64,000 nucleotides of DNA from Candidatus Manganitrophaceae bacterium. Its GTDB lineage: Bacteria; Nitrospirota; Nitrospiria; SBBL01; Manganitrophaceae. This document shows positions 35,074-43,931 of this stretch, in pieces. A program made the position numbers and the translations under genes. Location: the NCBI GenBank assembly GCA_016200325.1, contig JACQEZ010000005.1, forward strand, positions 1-64,000. Reading direction: 5' to 3'. Position 1 is the stretch's first letter. Each line of letters opens with the position of its first letter. Under the pieces are notes generated by a model. That model was not told the DNA's origin. It did no database searches and was given only the letters and a program-made list of their open reading frames with translations.

Positions 35074-36414
35074 TTAACGGATTTTCCGTAAGACCCCGCT
35101 CACATAGCGTTGCATCTCTTCCAACCGCTGAAGTGAGCTTGCCTCAAAGCGCAGCACCAACGCGGGCTGCGTGTTCGAAGCGCGGATCAATCCCCATCCA
35201 TCATCAAACAAAATTCGTATCCCGTCGATATCGACCGTTTTATATTTCTTTGAGAAATAGTCCCGGCATTTTTCAACAATACTAAATTTCTGGTCATCGG
35301 CACAATCGACCCGAATTTCTGGCGTTACGAAGGTGCTCGGGAGGTCGGTGAAGAAAGACGACAAGGGGCGATTCTCCTTGACCAGAATTTCGACCAACCG
35401 GCAGCCGGCGTAAATCGCATCATCATAGCCGAAGTAGCGATCGGCGAAAAAGAGATGCCCGCTCATCTCTCCGGCGAGCAGCGCGCCGGTCTCCTTCATC
35501 TTGGACTTGATGAGGGAGTGACCGGTCTTCCACATGATGGCATTGCCGCCCAACCGGGTCACCTCATCATACAGAATTTGGGAGGCCTTCACCTCCGAGA
35601 TAATCGACGCGCCGGGATGGTCCCTTAAAATCGTCGAGGCGAAAAGGAGGGTCAACTTGTCCCCCCAAATGATCTCCCCTTTCTCATCGACCGCGCCGAG
35701 CCGATCGGCATCGCCGTCGAAAGCCAAGCCGACATCGGCCCCCTCTTTCCGCACCACCGCAATCAGGTCGGCGACATTCTCCGGGACGGTCGGGTCGGGG
35801 TGATGGTTTGGAAACCGGCCATCCGGCTCGCAGTAGAGCGGGATCATTTCGCAGCCGAGTTCTTTGAAAATCTGGGGGGCAATCAGGGCAGCGGCGGCAT
35901 TTCCGCAGTCGATAACGACCTTCTTCGATCGAAAAGAGCCAAAATGTTTGACGAAATACTGTAAATAGCGCGAGAGGAAATCACGTTCGAAGGTGAGCTC
36001 CCCCTCCCCTTGGTCAAAATCGCGCCGCTCCATCATCGTCCGGACCTGCTGGATTTCGGCGCCGAAGAGGGTTCCCTTTCCGCGGCAGAGCTTGAACCCA
36101 TTAAATTCGGCCGGATTGTGGCTGGCGGTGATCATCGCCCCGCCGTCGATATCGAGCTCGAAAAGGGAGAAGTAGAGGACCGGTGTGGGGCAGGCGCCGA
36201 TATCGACGACATGAAGACCGGTGGAGAGAAGGCCGGTCAAAAGGGCTTCTCGAAGCGACGGACTGCTGAGGCGAATGTCATAACCGAGCGAAATTTTCTT
36301 TCCGCCGGAGCGTCGGATCAGCGTCCCGAACGCCTTTCCGATCCCCTCGGCGACCGCTTCGGTTAACGCCGTGCCATAAATTCCTCGGATGTCGTATTCT
36401 CTGAAGATCGACAT
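35074..36414 (-). CDS. manB: Phosphomannomutase/phosphoglucomutase
   Basis: A 446-residue alpha-D-phosphohexomutase interconverting hexose 6- and 1-phosphates. The four domains are visible: IFREYDIRGIYGTALTEAVA, the phosphoserine loop MITASHNPAEFNGFK (Ser98), the magnesium loop VGLAFDGDADRLGAVDE, the sugar loop GEMSGHLFF and the phosphate-binding C-terminus RASNTQPALVLRFEA. This is the AlgC/ManB type that handles both mannose and glucose phosphates. Adjacent manC (1 bp gap) and gmd show it feeds GDP-mannose-derived sugars, and it may also supply glucose-1-phosphate to RmlA. Confidence 0.94.
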   Translation of the reverse strand: MSIFREYDIRGIYGTALTEAVAEGIGKAFGTLIRRSGGKKISLGYDIRLSSPSLREALLTGLLSTGLHVVDIGACPTPVLYFSLFELDIDGGAMITASHNPAEFNGFKLCRGKGTLFGAEIQQVRTMMERRDFDQGEGELTFERDFLSRYLQYFVKHFGSFRSKKVVIDCGNAAAALIAPQIFKELGCEMIPLYCEPDGRFPNHHPDPTVPENVADLIAVVRKEGADVGLAFDGDADRLGAVDEKGEIIWGDKLTLLFASTILRDHPGASIISEVKASQILYDEVTRLGGNAIMWKTGHSLIKSKMKETGALLAGEMSGHLFFADRYFGYDDAIYAGCRLVEILVKENRPLSSFFTDLPSTFVTPEIRVDCADDQKFSIVEKCRDYFSKKYKTVDIDGIRILFDDGWGLIRASNTQPALVLRFEASSLQRLEEMQRYVSGVLRKIR

Positions 36415-36415
36415 G

Positions 36416-37837
36416 TCAGCTCTTGCGGGCCTCCACCCTCCCGTAATCGTCCTGGAAACGGACGATGTCGTCTTCTCCTACATAGCCTCCGCACTGCACT
36501 TCGATAATCTGAAGCGGCTCCTCGGCCGGGTTCTCCAAGCGGTGCTTCACCCCCATCGGGACGAACGTACTCTGGTTTGCCTGAATGGTATAGACGCTCT
36601 CACCGCAGGTGACCCGCGCCGTTCCTGAAACGACCACCCAATGCTCGCTCCGCTTTGAATGCATCTGGAGAGAGAGACGCGCGCCGGGATTGACTTCAAT
36701 CCGCTTAATTTTATGGTCCCGCCCCTCCTCCAATACGGTATAGCTTCCCCATGCTCGAACCACCGTCCGATGCACCCGGTGCTCGTCGCCGTTTCTCTTT
36801 TTGAGCGCTTCGACGACTTTCTTCACCTCTTGGGCTTTGTCCTTCGCACAGATGAGCGTCGCATCGTCGGTATCGGCGACGACGATATCTTTTAAGCCGA
36901 CGACGGCGACCACCCTTTTGTTTCCATAGATAATGCTGTTCTGGCTGTCGATATTAACGACATTTCCGGTAAGAATGTTGCCGTCGACATCCCGCTCGAT
37001 GACCTCGTCCAGCGCGCTCCAGGAGCCGACATCCTCCCACCCCATGTCGGCCGGAATCACCGCCAACCGGTCTGATTTTTCAAGCACGGCATAGTCGACC
37101 GAAATCGAGGGGAGGGCCGGATAAATCCGCTGGAGCGTCTCCGCCTCCTGCTCCGTTCCGATCTTTTGATCAAATTCTTTGAGCCCTTCCGCCAACTCCG
37201 GGAGAAACCGTTTGATCTCGGCCAGAATGGTCGACGCCTTCCAGAGAAAAATACCGGTGTTCCAGAAATAGTCGTCCCGTTTCAGATATTGCTCCGCCGT
37301 CTCTCGGCTCGGCTTTTCAACAAAACGTTCGACCGCGGCCGCGCTCATCTGTCCGGCGAAAGGCTTTCCCCGCTGAATATACCCGTAGCCGGTCTCCGGC
37401 CGGGTCGGCTTTGCTCCCAGTGTCACCAGATAGCCTTCATGGGCAAGCTTCTCTCCCAAGCGAAGGGCCTCCAGAAAAGCCTGAGGCTGGCGGATAAAAT
37501 GATCGGCCGAAAGGACCACCATCACCCCATCTTCAAACTTCTTCCGAAGGTGGATCGCTGCAAGGGCGATGGCCGCGGCGGTGTTTCTTCCGATCGGCTC
37601 CGAGATAAACCGAGGCTCACCAAAGACAGGATCTAATTGAAACTTAATCTGCTCCGCCTGGGACGGGTTGGTAACGATGTAGATCCGGTCGGATGGAATT
37701 AAATCGGAGATCCGCGAGAGGGTTGCCTGAATGAGGGTCTGATTGCCGAAAATCTTCAGAAGCTGCTTCGGATATTCCTCCCGACTCAACGGCCAGAAAC
37801 GGGTTCCACTTCCTCCTGCCAAAACCACACCGTACAT
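36416..37837 (-). CDS. manC: Mannose-1-phosphate guanylyltransferase / mannose-6-phosphate isomerase
   Basis: A bifunctional type II enzyme of 473 residues. MYGVVLAGGSGTRFWPLSRE with YPKQLLKIFG is the GDP-mannose pyrophosphorylase signature, EPIGRNTAAAIALAAIHL the GTP contact, and FVEKPSRETAEQYLKRDDYF the sugar site. The C-terminal cupin (YTVLEEGRDHKIKRIEVNPG, QMHSKRSEHWVVVSGTA) is the phosphomannose isomerase domain with its metal ligands. I start at the ATG at 37837, preceded by GGGAGAAGG; the frame's longer ATG at 37864 adds nine unconserved residues. It is the first gene of the O-antigen block after a 438-bp gap. Confidence 0.94.
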   Translation of the reverse strand: MYGVVLAGGSGTRFWPLSREEYPKQLLKIFGNQTLIQATLSRISDLIPSDRIYIVTNPSQAEQIKFQLDPVFGEPRFISEPIGRNTAAAIALAAIHLRKKFEDGVMVVLSADHFIRQPQAFLEALRLGEKLAHEGYLVTLGAKPTRPETGYGYIQRGKPFAGQMSAAAVERFVEKPSRETAEQYLKRDDYFWNTGIFLWKASTILAEIKRFLPELAEGLKEFDQKIGTEQEAETLQRIYPALPSISVDYAVLEKSDRLAVIPADMGWEDVGSWSALDEVIERDVDGNILTGNVVNIDSQNSIIYGNKRVVAVVGLKDIVVADTDDATLICAKDKAQEVKKVVEALKKRNGDEHRVHRTVVRAWGSYTVLEEGRDHKIKRIEVNPGARLSLQMHSKRSEHWVVVSGTARVTCGESVYTIQANQSTFVPMGVKHRLENPAEEPLQIIEVQCGGYVGEDDIVRFQDDYGRVEARKS

Positions 37838-38015
37838 ACCTTCTCCCAATGATCGATGAACCATTCGAGCCGGAGATCACCTAAATCCAAGCTGGATCTG
37901 TTTTCTAGTTATAGACTAAATAAGAAGCCGTATCTGTTTCCCATGATATCGAAAACGATCGGTAAAAACTTTATATGTTCCGGAGTAACCCGCTAAAGAT
38001 TTTTGAGGTGTAATA

Positions 38016-38044
38016 GATATATCAAAACAGGGGAAACATTGCAA
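38016..38044 (-). promoter_or_regulatory. Possible promoter upstream of manC
   Basis: On the minus strand TTGCAA (38044-38039) is followed after 17 nt by TATATC (38021-38016). Each box matches the sigma-70 consensus only partly, but the spacing is ideal and the AT-rich setting stands out within the GC-rich surroundings. It lies in the 438-bp gap ahead of the manC-manB-gmd-rml genes and would leave a leader of about 175 nt. Moderate to weak support. Confidence 0.35.
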
Positions 38045-38205
38045 GAATAAGTTGGGGTTAATTCGTTGATTTTAAAGGTGTCGGGAAAAGAGCGAATCGG
38101 ATGAAAGGGGCCTTCCAATCTCGGGTTAAAGATCTCTAGAAGGTCTCCCTGACACCGAGGAACGCTCAAGTGACGCGGCACTTTCAGCTGGAGAAGAATA
38201 GCGTG

Positions 38206-38234
38206 CCGCCCCCGCCGAAGCAACCACGGGGCGG
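38206..38234 (-). terminator. GC-rich hairpin downstream of the methyltransferase gene, possible terminator
   Basis: CCGCCCC at 38206-38212 pairs perfectly with GGGGCGG at 38228-38234, leaving a 15-nt loop. On the minus strand it is followed by CACGCTATTCTTCTCC, which has only a loose T-rich tail. It may end the core operon about 40 bp after the methyltransferase stop, but the weak T-run makes an intrinsic terminator uncertain. Confidence 0.3.
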
Positions 38235-38275
38235 AATGGCTTTTCCTGCAGGGGGGGCCTTTTTCAGGCGAGAAA

Positions 38276-38920
38276 TCAGATCTTGCTGCAGAGGAGGATC
38301 ATGTTGTCCGAGAAGATCCGCGAGACGGGAAAAACCTGCTCAATTCTCAGCCCGGCCCGCTCGATTTCACGAAAAATCTCATCCTTCGGCCGGCGTTTTT
38401 TTCCACTTCCGACCCCCAGTTTCGATCCGAGGTCTCTCCAGAACGCTTTGTATGGATTTCGATACGTATGATCGATGACCAACCAACGCCGGCTGACCCG
38501 GCCCATCTCTTTCAACACCTCATGTTTGACCTCGATCGGCAGGTGTGGAAGAAAGCGGATCGAGAGGACACAGTCGACGCTCTTATCCCGCAAGGGAAGC
38601 CGCTCCGCATCGCATCGCAGATGTCCGAGAATGCCGGCGCTCCCCGCCAACTTTTTCTGTGAAAAAGACATCATCTCAGCCGAGATATCGGAGCCGATCC
38701 AGCGGTGTCCCAAATCGGATAAAAACGCCCCGAAGCGGCCGGTGCCGCACGGGATATCGACCACGGTGCTCTGAGGGGGCAAGGAGGCGAGCGCCTTGGC
38801 GAGGGTCGCATGGGTCTGTTTGTTTTTCAACTGTCCCCAAATCGATTGGTACCGGTCTCGATCGTAACGACCTGCAACCGCGGTATTTTGATAACGTTTC
38901 TTTGCCGTGTATTTATCCAC
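38276..38920 (-). CDS. Class I SAM-dependent methyltransferase
   Basis: A 214-residue methyltransferase-11-type protein. TVVDIPCGTGRFGAFLSDLG is motif I, WIGSDISAEMMSFSQKKL the acidic ribose contact, RCDAERLPLRDKSVDCVLSI motifs II-IV, and EMGRVSRRWLVIDHTYRN motif VI. It closes the core-assembly gene run, 11 bp after a WaaP-like kinase gene, so methylation of a core sugar, phosphate or lipid intermediate is conceivable. It has no membrane segment. The substrate is not recognisable from sequence; quinone methyltransferases share similar motifs but the neighbourhood argues against that. Confidence 0.82.
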   Translation of the reverse strand: MDKYTAKKRYQNTAVAGRYDRDRYQSIWGQLKNKQTHATLAKALASLPPQSTVVDIPCGTGRFGAFLSDLGHRWIGSDISAEMMSFSQKKLAGSAGILGHLRCDAERLPLRDKSVDCVLSIRFLPHLPIEVKHEVLKEMGRVSRRWLVIDHTYRNPYKAFWRDLGSKLGVGSGKKRRPKDEIFREIERAGLRIEQVFPVSRIFSDNMILLCSKI

Positions 38921-38931
38921 CTCTACTCCCT

Positions 38932-39777
38932 TCAGGCGGAGGCTGGGCCCCGTCCCTTTCGTTGAATGGCATGCTGATAAATGTTCCTGAAAAACACTTT
39001 CCGGTCGACCTTCAGGTTTGAAGCCGCCGCGAGATACCGCTGGAGGAAACGAACGGCATCCCGTCTGGAAACGATCCCGAGAAAAGAGCTGAGCAGGCTT
39101 CCCAAATCTTCAATCCGTCGCGCAAGCGAAATCTCTCTTGAAATTCGGACCGACTCCAAATCGACAAAGGTCAAATGGACCTTCCCCTCCGCCGGATAGA
39201 CGAGCACATTGCTCGCTTTCAAATCGCCGTAGAACATTCCGGCCCCATGCAGCGTCGCCAATGCGCCGGCCAGCGTCTGGAGCAGGTCCTCTTTCTCACG
39301 CAACCGTACTCCATCTGCACACCCTTCGTATAAGCGCGCATACCGTTGATGGACCGCCTCCGCCGAGGGAATCTGTTCCACCAGAAGATACGATTGGAGC
39401 AGGAATCCGCAAAGTCTTCTCTCCAAAAAGGCGATCGGCGTCGGCGTCGGGAGCGATGCTTTCATCAGCGCCTCGCCGGCGCGCCACGATTTTCTGGCGC
39501 GGGAGCGGACGAAGCGATTTCGAATCCACTTTTTGAACCGGACCCGGCGGGTAAAATCATCCACTTTGACGAAGAGCGGCTCTTTTCGACCGGACCGCTC
39601 GATTTCAATCACAAGATAGAGACGGTCCTCCCGCGCATGCAGCAGCGGATAGCGATTCTCCGCAATCGCCTCCGGAAGCCGATCGAGAAAATGTCGAAAG
39701 GAAGGATCCTCATATTCGGCATTCACCTCCCCGACGAGCCGCCCCTCCTTCAAGGAAATCGGAACCGTCTTTAACAA
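38932..39777 (-). CDS. Lipopolysaccharide core kinase (WaaP/Kdo-kinase family)
   Basis: A 281-residue protein with an eukaryotic-like kinase fold of the LPS kinase family. PLFVKVDDFTRRVRFKKWIR holds the ATP-lysine region, YLLVEQIPSAE the hinge, MFYGDLKASNVLVYP (GDLKASN at 184-190) the catalytic loop, and FVDLESVRIS the metal-binding aspartate (206). Such enzymes phosphorylate heptose or Kdo in the inner core at the cytoplasmic membrane, stabilising the outer membrane by cation bridging. A second such kinase lies at 43097-43924. It overlaps the WaaG-like gene by 7 nt. Which sugar is the target is unknown. Confidence 0.84.
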   Translation of the reverse strand: MLKTVPISLKEGRLVGEVNAEYEDPSFRHFLDRLPEAIAENRYPLLHAREDRLYLVIEIERSGRKEPLFVKVDDFTRRVRFKKWIRNRFVRSRARKSWRAGEALMKASLPTPTPIAFLERRLCGFLLQSYLLVEQIPSAEAVHQRYARLYEGCADGVRLREKEDLLQTLAGALATLHGAGMFYGDLKASNVLVYPAEGKVHLTFVDLESVRISREISLARRIEDLGSLLSSFLGIVSRRDAVRFLQRYLAAASNLKVDRKVFFRNIYQHAIQRKGRGPASA

Positions 39778-40934
39778 TCGGGCCGACCCCCGGCGACGAT
39801 CTCCCGGTAGAGCGCCACCATCTCCCGAGCGGCCTTCTCGGGCGGATATCGCTCCGCCTCCCGACGGGCCGCGCGTCCCGTCCGTTCCATGAACCGGGGG
39901 TCGCTGCGGGCTTCATTATAGAAAGAATTGATCTTCTCTGCAAGCAAAAGTGAGTCGGTCGGATCTTTTAAAAGCGCCCCGTTCTCCCCCTCCCGGACGA
40001 TCTCCGCCCCGCCGCATCCCGCATTGGTAATGACCGGCAACCCGCTCGCCATCGCTTCCAAATGGACCTGCCCAAACGGCTCATAAAGGGTCGGGAAGAC
40101 GAAGAGGTCCGCCGACGCATAATATTTCTCGATCTGTTTCTGCGGCCCCAAAAACCGAACCGACGCGCCGATACCCAACTGCGCCGCCCGCTGCAGATAG
40201 TTGATCGAGCGTCCCCGGCCGAGGACAAAGAGAACGATCTCCGGCGTTTTCAGCACTCCGAGCGCTTCGATCACACAGCGAAGCCCCTTTCGCTCGAATC
40301 CCGATCCGACGAAGAGAAGGAGAAATTGCGATTCGGAAACCTGGTGCCGTTTTCGGATGACCCCCCGAGACGCCTCTCGGTTTCTCGGATGAAACCGCTC
40401 CAAATCAACGCCGTTGTAGATGACCGTCACATCGTCCGGTCGGACCGGATAGAGTTGGACAATCTCCTCTTTCACCTGCTTCGAGATGGCGATGATTTTT
40501 TTATAGTTTCCCCTTTTGAAAATGCGCGATTCGATCCGGAGAATCAGCCAATGAAGGGGGTTGAGAAAAACCAAAAACCGTTGAAAGGGAGAGAGGCGTT
40601 TCGTCCGCGCCGACAGCCAGGCGCGATGGCATCCATCCTCCGCCCAATAAATATCTTGCGAGACGGTCTTGTCTAGGCTCTGGACGATATCAAATCGATG
40701 TCCGCGCAGCCGGCGCTTCGCGAACCAGGCAAAGGTTAAGACCTTGAGAAAAGAGAGCCCGCCGATCATCGGCACCGGGTGAAAGGTGATTCCCGCCAGA
40801 CGGTCCCCGGTCCATTGATGGGCGAAGAGATGCACCTCATGGCCCGCTCTCTGAAGATCGAGCATCAGCTGGGTCAGGTGCTGCTCCGCGCCGCCGTGAA
40901 AACGGTAGCTTTTTCGGACGAACGCGATCTTCAT
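39771..40934 (-). CDS. waaG: LPS core glycosyltransferase, family 4 (WaaG-like)
   Basis: A 387-residue GT-B enzyme very like WaaG, which adds the first outer-core hexose to heptose II. MKIAFVRKSYRFHGGAEQHL carries the GGAE motif; the segment AGHEVHLFAHQW, QDIYWAEDGCHRAWL and the basic block around LHWLILRIESRIFKRGNYKK are WaaG-like. The donor domain has FVGSGFERKGLRCVIEALGV and FPTLYEPFGQVHLEAMASGL with E-x7-E. I start at the ATG at 40934, which overlaps the stop of the next GT4 gene by 4 nt. Adjacent kinase genes fit the enteric waaG-waaP arrangement. Confidence 0.85.
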   Translation of the reverse strand: MKIAFVRKSYRFHGGAEQHLTQLMLDLQRAGHEVHLFAHQWTGDRLAGITFHPVPMIGGLSFLKVLTFAWFAKRRLRGHRFDIVQSLDKTVSQDIYWAEDGCHRAWLSARTKRLSPFQRFLVFLNPLHWLILRIESRIFKRGNYKKIIAISKQVKEEIVQLYPVRPDDVTVIYNGVDLERFHPRNREASRGVIRKRHQVSESQFLLLFVGSGFERKGLRCVIEALGVLKTPEIVLFVLGRGRSINYLQRAAQLGIGASVRFLGPQKQIEKYYASADLFVFPTLYEPFGQVHLEAMASGLPVITNAGCGGAEIVREGENGALLKDPTDSLLLAEKINSFYNEARSDPRFMERTGRAARREAERYPPEKAAREMVALYREIVAGGRPDC

Positions 40935-42091
40935 GGCGCGCCCGCTTCCGTGACCCAAATCTTTTTCTCTTGCAGAAGGGTCTGATACAATCGTTGAATT
41001 TTCTCCATCATGATCGCATCGGTAAACTCGGCCGCGACCCGCGCCTGCGCCCGCCGCCCCATCGCCTCCGCCTCCGAGGGGTTCTTCAACAGAAAGCGGA
41101 TCTTCTCCGCCAGCGCGCCGGCGTCATTCGGCGGAACGCGCAGGCCGAACTTCTCGGAGGGAAGAATTTCGACATTCTCCACGATGTCCGAAGCGATCAC
41201 CGGCTTTCCCGCCGCCATCGCCTCCAACAACGCATTCGAGAACCCCTCGTTCAACGACGGAAAGACGAAGAGGTTCATCAGCGCCAGATAATCGGGGACC
41301 TCCCGTTGAAGTCCGGTCAAAATCAGGCGATTGCCCAGGCCTCGGCGCGCCCCCTCTTTCTCGAGCGCCTCCCGCTCCGGTCCTTCGCCGACGATGATGA
41401 GATGGAGATCGGGAAACTCCGACTGCAGCAGCGAAACCGCCTCAATCAAAAGCGCCTGTCCCTTCTCCTTCGCAAGCCGGCCGACGGTCCCGATCACCGG
41501 TGCGGCGGCCGGGATCTTCCATTTTACGCGAAGGTCCTCTTGCAGCGCCGGTCTCATAAAGCGGTCGATGTCGCATCCGTTATGGATCACCTTGATTTTC
41601 TCTTCCGGAAGATGATCATACCGGATCAAATCCCGCTTCACCGCGTCCGAGACGGTAATCAGCCGATCGGTCCCCCGCGCCAAGAGCCAGTTGACGACGG
41701 AGCGATGCCGCTTTCGCCGGGCATAGGTGTTGTGAAACGAGGGGAGGATCACCGGGACGCCGGCCGAAATCGCCGCAATCCGACCGTAGAGGTTTGCGTG
41801 AAATTGATGCGTCCGAAGGATCGTCACCCGCTGCTCCCGCATCAAGCGGCGAAGGAGGCCGACGAGCCGCAGATCGAAGGTATGTCGCTGCATCCGATTC
41901 AAGACGATCACCGGGGTGCCGTCCCGCTCGATCGCCTCTCCGGTCTCTCCCTTCTCTTTCATGCAGCAGACGATCGGCCGAAACAGCCGCCGGTCATAGA
42001 GGCGGACGACCTTACGCAGCTGGTTCTCCACCCCGCCGGACGGAAGCCGCGAAATCAGATGGAGCACCGTCACGGGAGCGCGCTCAGCCAT
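40931..42091 (-). CDS. LPS core glycosyltransferase family 4
   Basis: A 386-residue GT-B protein. VTVLHLISRLPSGGVENQLR (GGVE motif) opens it, LRTHQFHANLYGRIAAISAG is an acceptor-side block, and GRLAKEKGQALLIEAVSLLQ and FPSLNEGFSNALLEAMAAGK form the donor domain with E-x7-E. I use the ATG at 42091: a GGAG at 42098-42101 lies 6 nt upstream, whereas the ATG at 42103 lacks one. It overlaps the CgeB-like gene by 8 nt. It belongs to the core assembly run; the sugar and linkage it forms are unknown. Confidence 0.86.
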   Translation of the reverse strand: MAERAPVTVLHLISRLPSGGVENQLRKVVRLYDRRLFRPIVCCMKEKGETGEAIERDGTPVIVLNRMQRHTFDLRLVGLLRRLMREQRVTILRTHQFHANLYGRIAAISAGVPVILPSFHNTYARRKRHRSVVNWLLARGTDRLITVSDAVKRDLIRYDHLPEEKIKVIHNGCDIDRFMRPALQEDLRVKWKIPAAAPVIGTVGRLAKEKGQALLIEAVSLLQSEFPDLHLIIVGEGPEREALEKEGARRGLGNRLILTGLQREVPDYLALMNLFVFPSLNEGFSNALLEAMAAGKPVIASDIVENVEILPSEKFGLRVPPNDAGALAEKIRFLLKNPSEAEAMGRRAQARVAAEFTDAIMMEKIQRLYQTLLQEKKIWVTEAGAP

Positions 42092-43100
42092 GATCGGCTC
42101 CATAGAGGGAGAGAAGGGTATCGACCCGGTGCGCGACGGTGTGATCCTTCAAAACACGGCGGTAGGCGCGCTCGGCAATCTGACGCCGGGTCTCCTCATG
42201 ATCGAGGTAGTATCGGATCAGCTCCAACAGCTCTTTTTTGTCGTTGTAAGCAATGATCTCTTCGCCGATCTTGAAATGCTTTTCCAAATCGGCCTTCCGA
42301 TCGAGCAGCTGGAATCCGCCGCAGGCGGCGATCTCGAAGGTCCGGTCGTTGATCCCGGTGATGTCGTTGAGGGGGTGATGGGGGTTGAGCGAAATCTTCG
42401 ACCCGCAGACCACCTTCGTCTTCTCCTCTCCCCAGACGCTTCGTCCCTGGACCGCCGGCCGAATCGGATCGTCGGACGGGAGGGAGGCCCATCCCTTCCC
42501 CCAGATCTTCAGATCGAACGCCTGCAGCTCCCGCATCAAAAACCCTCGATACGGATAGTGCGACCCGACGAGGGAGAGATCGGCGCCCCACCCTTTTTGT
42601 TCCTCCGGCGTCAACGCGACGGGACGGCAGACGTCGGGATCGGCGGCATGCGGAAGATAACGGACGTTTTGAAATCCGATCTTCGTCAACGCCGCCAACG
42701 CATACGAATCTTTGATGAAGAAGAAATGATATGGCTCGATATTCCGGAATGGCATCATGTGAAGCGGGTTGTCCGGAAAGAGGTTCATCATCACCGTCGG
42801 TGTTCTGTTCCGGATCTCCCAGAGCGCCTCGGCCTCGACCGAGCCCCCCTTAAAGACAATCATCAGGTCGGGACGCTCGGCGACCACCCGGCGGACGAGA
42901 TCGCGGTTCATCCGCCGATGCCACCAGGCTTTCACCCCCTTGTTCTTCTCGATGAATGCAAAGAGATTCCGCTTCTTGTAGGCGAAAAAGTCGACCGCAT
43001 GGCCCCGCTGCTGCAGCAGACGATGGAACGACCAAGCGATGTCGCTTTGGAAACGCCCCCCTTTCTCGTCATATTCGGGACCGACGATCAAAATCTTCAT
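42084..43100 (-). CDS. CgeB-like glycosyltransferase
   Basis: A 338-residue protein of the CgeB/DUF3880 glycosyltransferase group. MKILIVGPEYDEKGGRFQSD begins the N-terminal domain, KGGSVEAEALWEIRNRTPTV and NLFPDNPLHM are family blocks, and the C-terminal part has VGSHYPYRGFLMREL, KISLNPHHPLNDITGINDRT and FEIAACGGFQLLDRKADLEK. Members add sugars to spore coats, flagellins or polysaccharides; here core LPS is likely. I start at the ATG at 43100, overlapping the kinase stop by 4 nt; the longer frame of 61 residues is basic, low-complexity and lies in the kinase gene. Confidence 0.84.
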   Translation of the reverse strand: MKILIVGPEYDEKGGRFQSDIAWSFHRLLQQRGHAVDFFAYKKRNLFAFIEKNKGVKAWWHRRMNRDLVRRVVAERPDLMIVFKGGSVEAEALWEIRNRTPTVMMNLFPDNPLHMMPFRNIEPYHFFFIKDSYALAALTKIGFQNVRYLPHAADPDVCRPVALTPEEQKGWGADLSLVGSHYPYRGFLMRELQAFDLKIWGKGWASLPSDDPIRPAVQGRSVWGEEKTKVVCGSKISLNPHHPLNDITGINDRTFEIAACGGFQLLDRKADLEKHFKIGEEIIAYNDKKELLELIRYYLDHEETRRQIAERAYRRVLKDHTVAHRVDTLLSLYGADHG

Positions 43101-43924
43101 CCGATTCTCAATCCTTGCTCCAACATCGGCCGAGAGGCCCGCATCGCAGGATATTCTGAAAGGTACCCCTCCAGGATCTCCCGTTGCGCGTCGATCGGGA
43201 GCGACCGGACCTGTCTTCCGAAAAAGCTCCGGAGGTCGTCGAGCGCCATCGCCGCAGCGCGGGTAGGATCGGCTTCGCGGCAACCTTCATTATCGAGGAA
43301 ATAGATTTCGGGCGGACCGAGCGGCTCGACCGATCGGACCAAGAAATTGGTGACGTTCAGATCGCCGTGGATCATCCCCTCCCGGTGGAACGCCCCCAAC
43401 AGCTTCCCGATCCGTTCGAAGAGCCGGCCCCCGCTGTAACAGTCGAGGAGTTCTTTCTGTTCAAGGAGCTTGGAGAGGCGGACCCCCGCCACCTCTTCGG
43501 TCACGAAAAACGATTTGCGGATAAAGCCGAGCCGCCGCTCCTCCCCGAGCGCCAAAAGGGGCGGGGTCAGGAAACCCCGCGCATCCATCCAGCGCCCCGC
43601 GGTCCAAGCGCGATGGCCCTTCGACGCCGCAAAGGGGGCCGTCATCGCATGCCGCCAATGGTTGTAGAGAAAGACCTTGAGATAAACCGGCCGCCGAAAT
43701 GCTTCAATACGATAGACGGCGGTGTTCACCGAGCTCGGAATCCGCTCGATCTTCTCTAACGCTCGTGGGGCGTTCAACTCTCCGGAGAGAAACGCAATAA
43801 AGGCCGGGCTGTTCCAGTCGGTCCGAACGGTCAAATGCAAGCGCCCGACGCGCCGCTCCAGATAGGGCGATGCGGCGGGCATCTCGGTCGGAGCGGAGAG
43901 ATCGGTGGCATTCAGCGGTTCCAT
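43097..43924 (-). CDS. Lipopolysaccharide core kinase (WaaP/Kdo-kinase family), second copy
   Basis: A 275-residue kinase of the LPS kinase family. YLKVFLYNHWRHAMTAPFAA spans the nucleotide-lysine region and basic helix, FFVTEEVAGVRL the hinge, MIHGDLNVTNFLV (HGDLNVTN at 186-193) the catalytic loop and YFLDNEGCREAD the metal site (Asp211). It likely phosphorylates an inner-core Kdo or heptose. It is only distantly similar to the kinase at 38932-39777, so the two may act on different positions. It follows the heptosyltransferase gene by 7 bp and precedes the CgeB-like gene with a 4-nt overlap. Confidence 0.83.
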   Translation of the reverse strand: MEPLNATDLSAPTEMPAASPYLERRVGRLHLTVRTDWNSPAFIAFLSGELNAPRALEKIERIPSSVNTAVYRIEAFRRPVYLKVFLYNHWRHAMTAPFAASKGHRAWTAGRWMDARGFLTPPLLALGEERRLGFIRKSFFVTEEVAGVRLSKLLEQKELLDCYSGGRLFERIGKLLGAFHREGMIHGDLNVTNFLVRSVEPLGPPEIYFLDNEGCREADPTRAAAMALDDLRSFFGRQVRSLPIDAQREILEGYLSEYPAMRASRPMLEQGLRIG

Positions 43925-43931
43925 CCTCTCT

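Larger units (their letters stand above)
37838..38275. other. Intergenic region between core and O-antigen blocks
   Basis: A 438-bp stretch with no convincing gene; a short frame at 37993-38223 has no recognisable features. It contains a candidate promoter (38016-38044) and a GC-rich hairpin (38206-38234). It is the largest break between the lipid A/core genes and the O-antigen genes, and probably separates transcription units. Confidence 0.6.

Noticed and set aside
37993-38223. 76-codon minus-strand frame in the gap before manC
   Set aside because: No motif, no ribosome binding site and overlap with the GC-rich hairpin. I treat the gap as non-coding.
37838-38275. JUMPstart/ops element expected before some O-antigen operons
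   Set aside because: I looked on the minus strand for the GGCGGTAG-type core in this gap and found none.
40970-42256. 428-codon plus-strand open frame antisense to a GT4 gene
   Set aside because: Arg/Asp/Leu-rich low-complexity translation typical of antisense frames in GC-rich DNA. The minus-strand glycosyltransferase has clear motifs.
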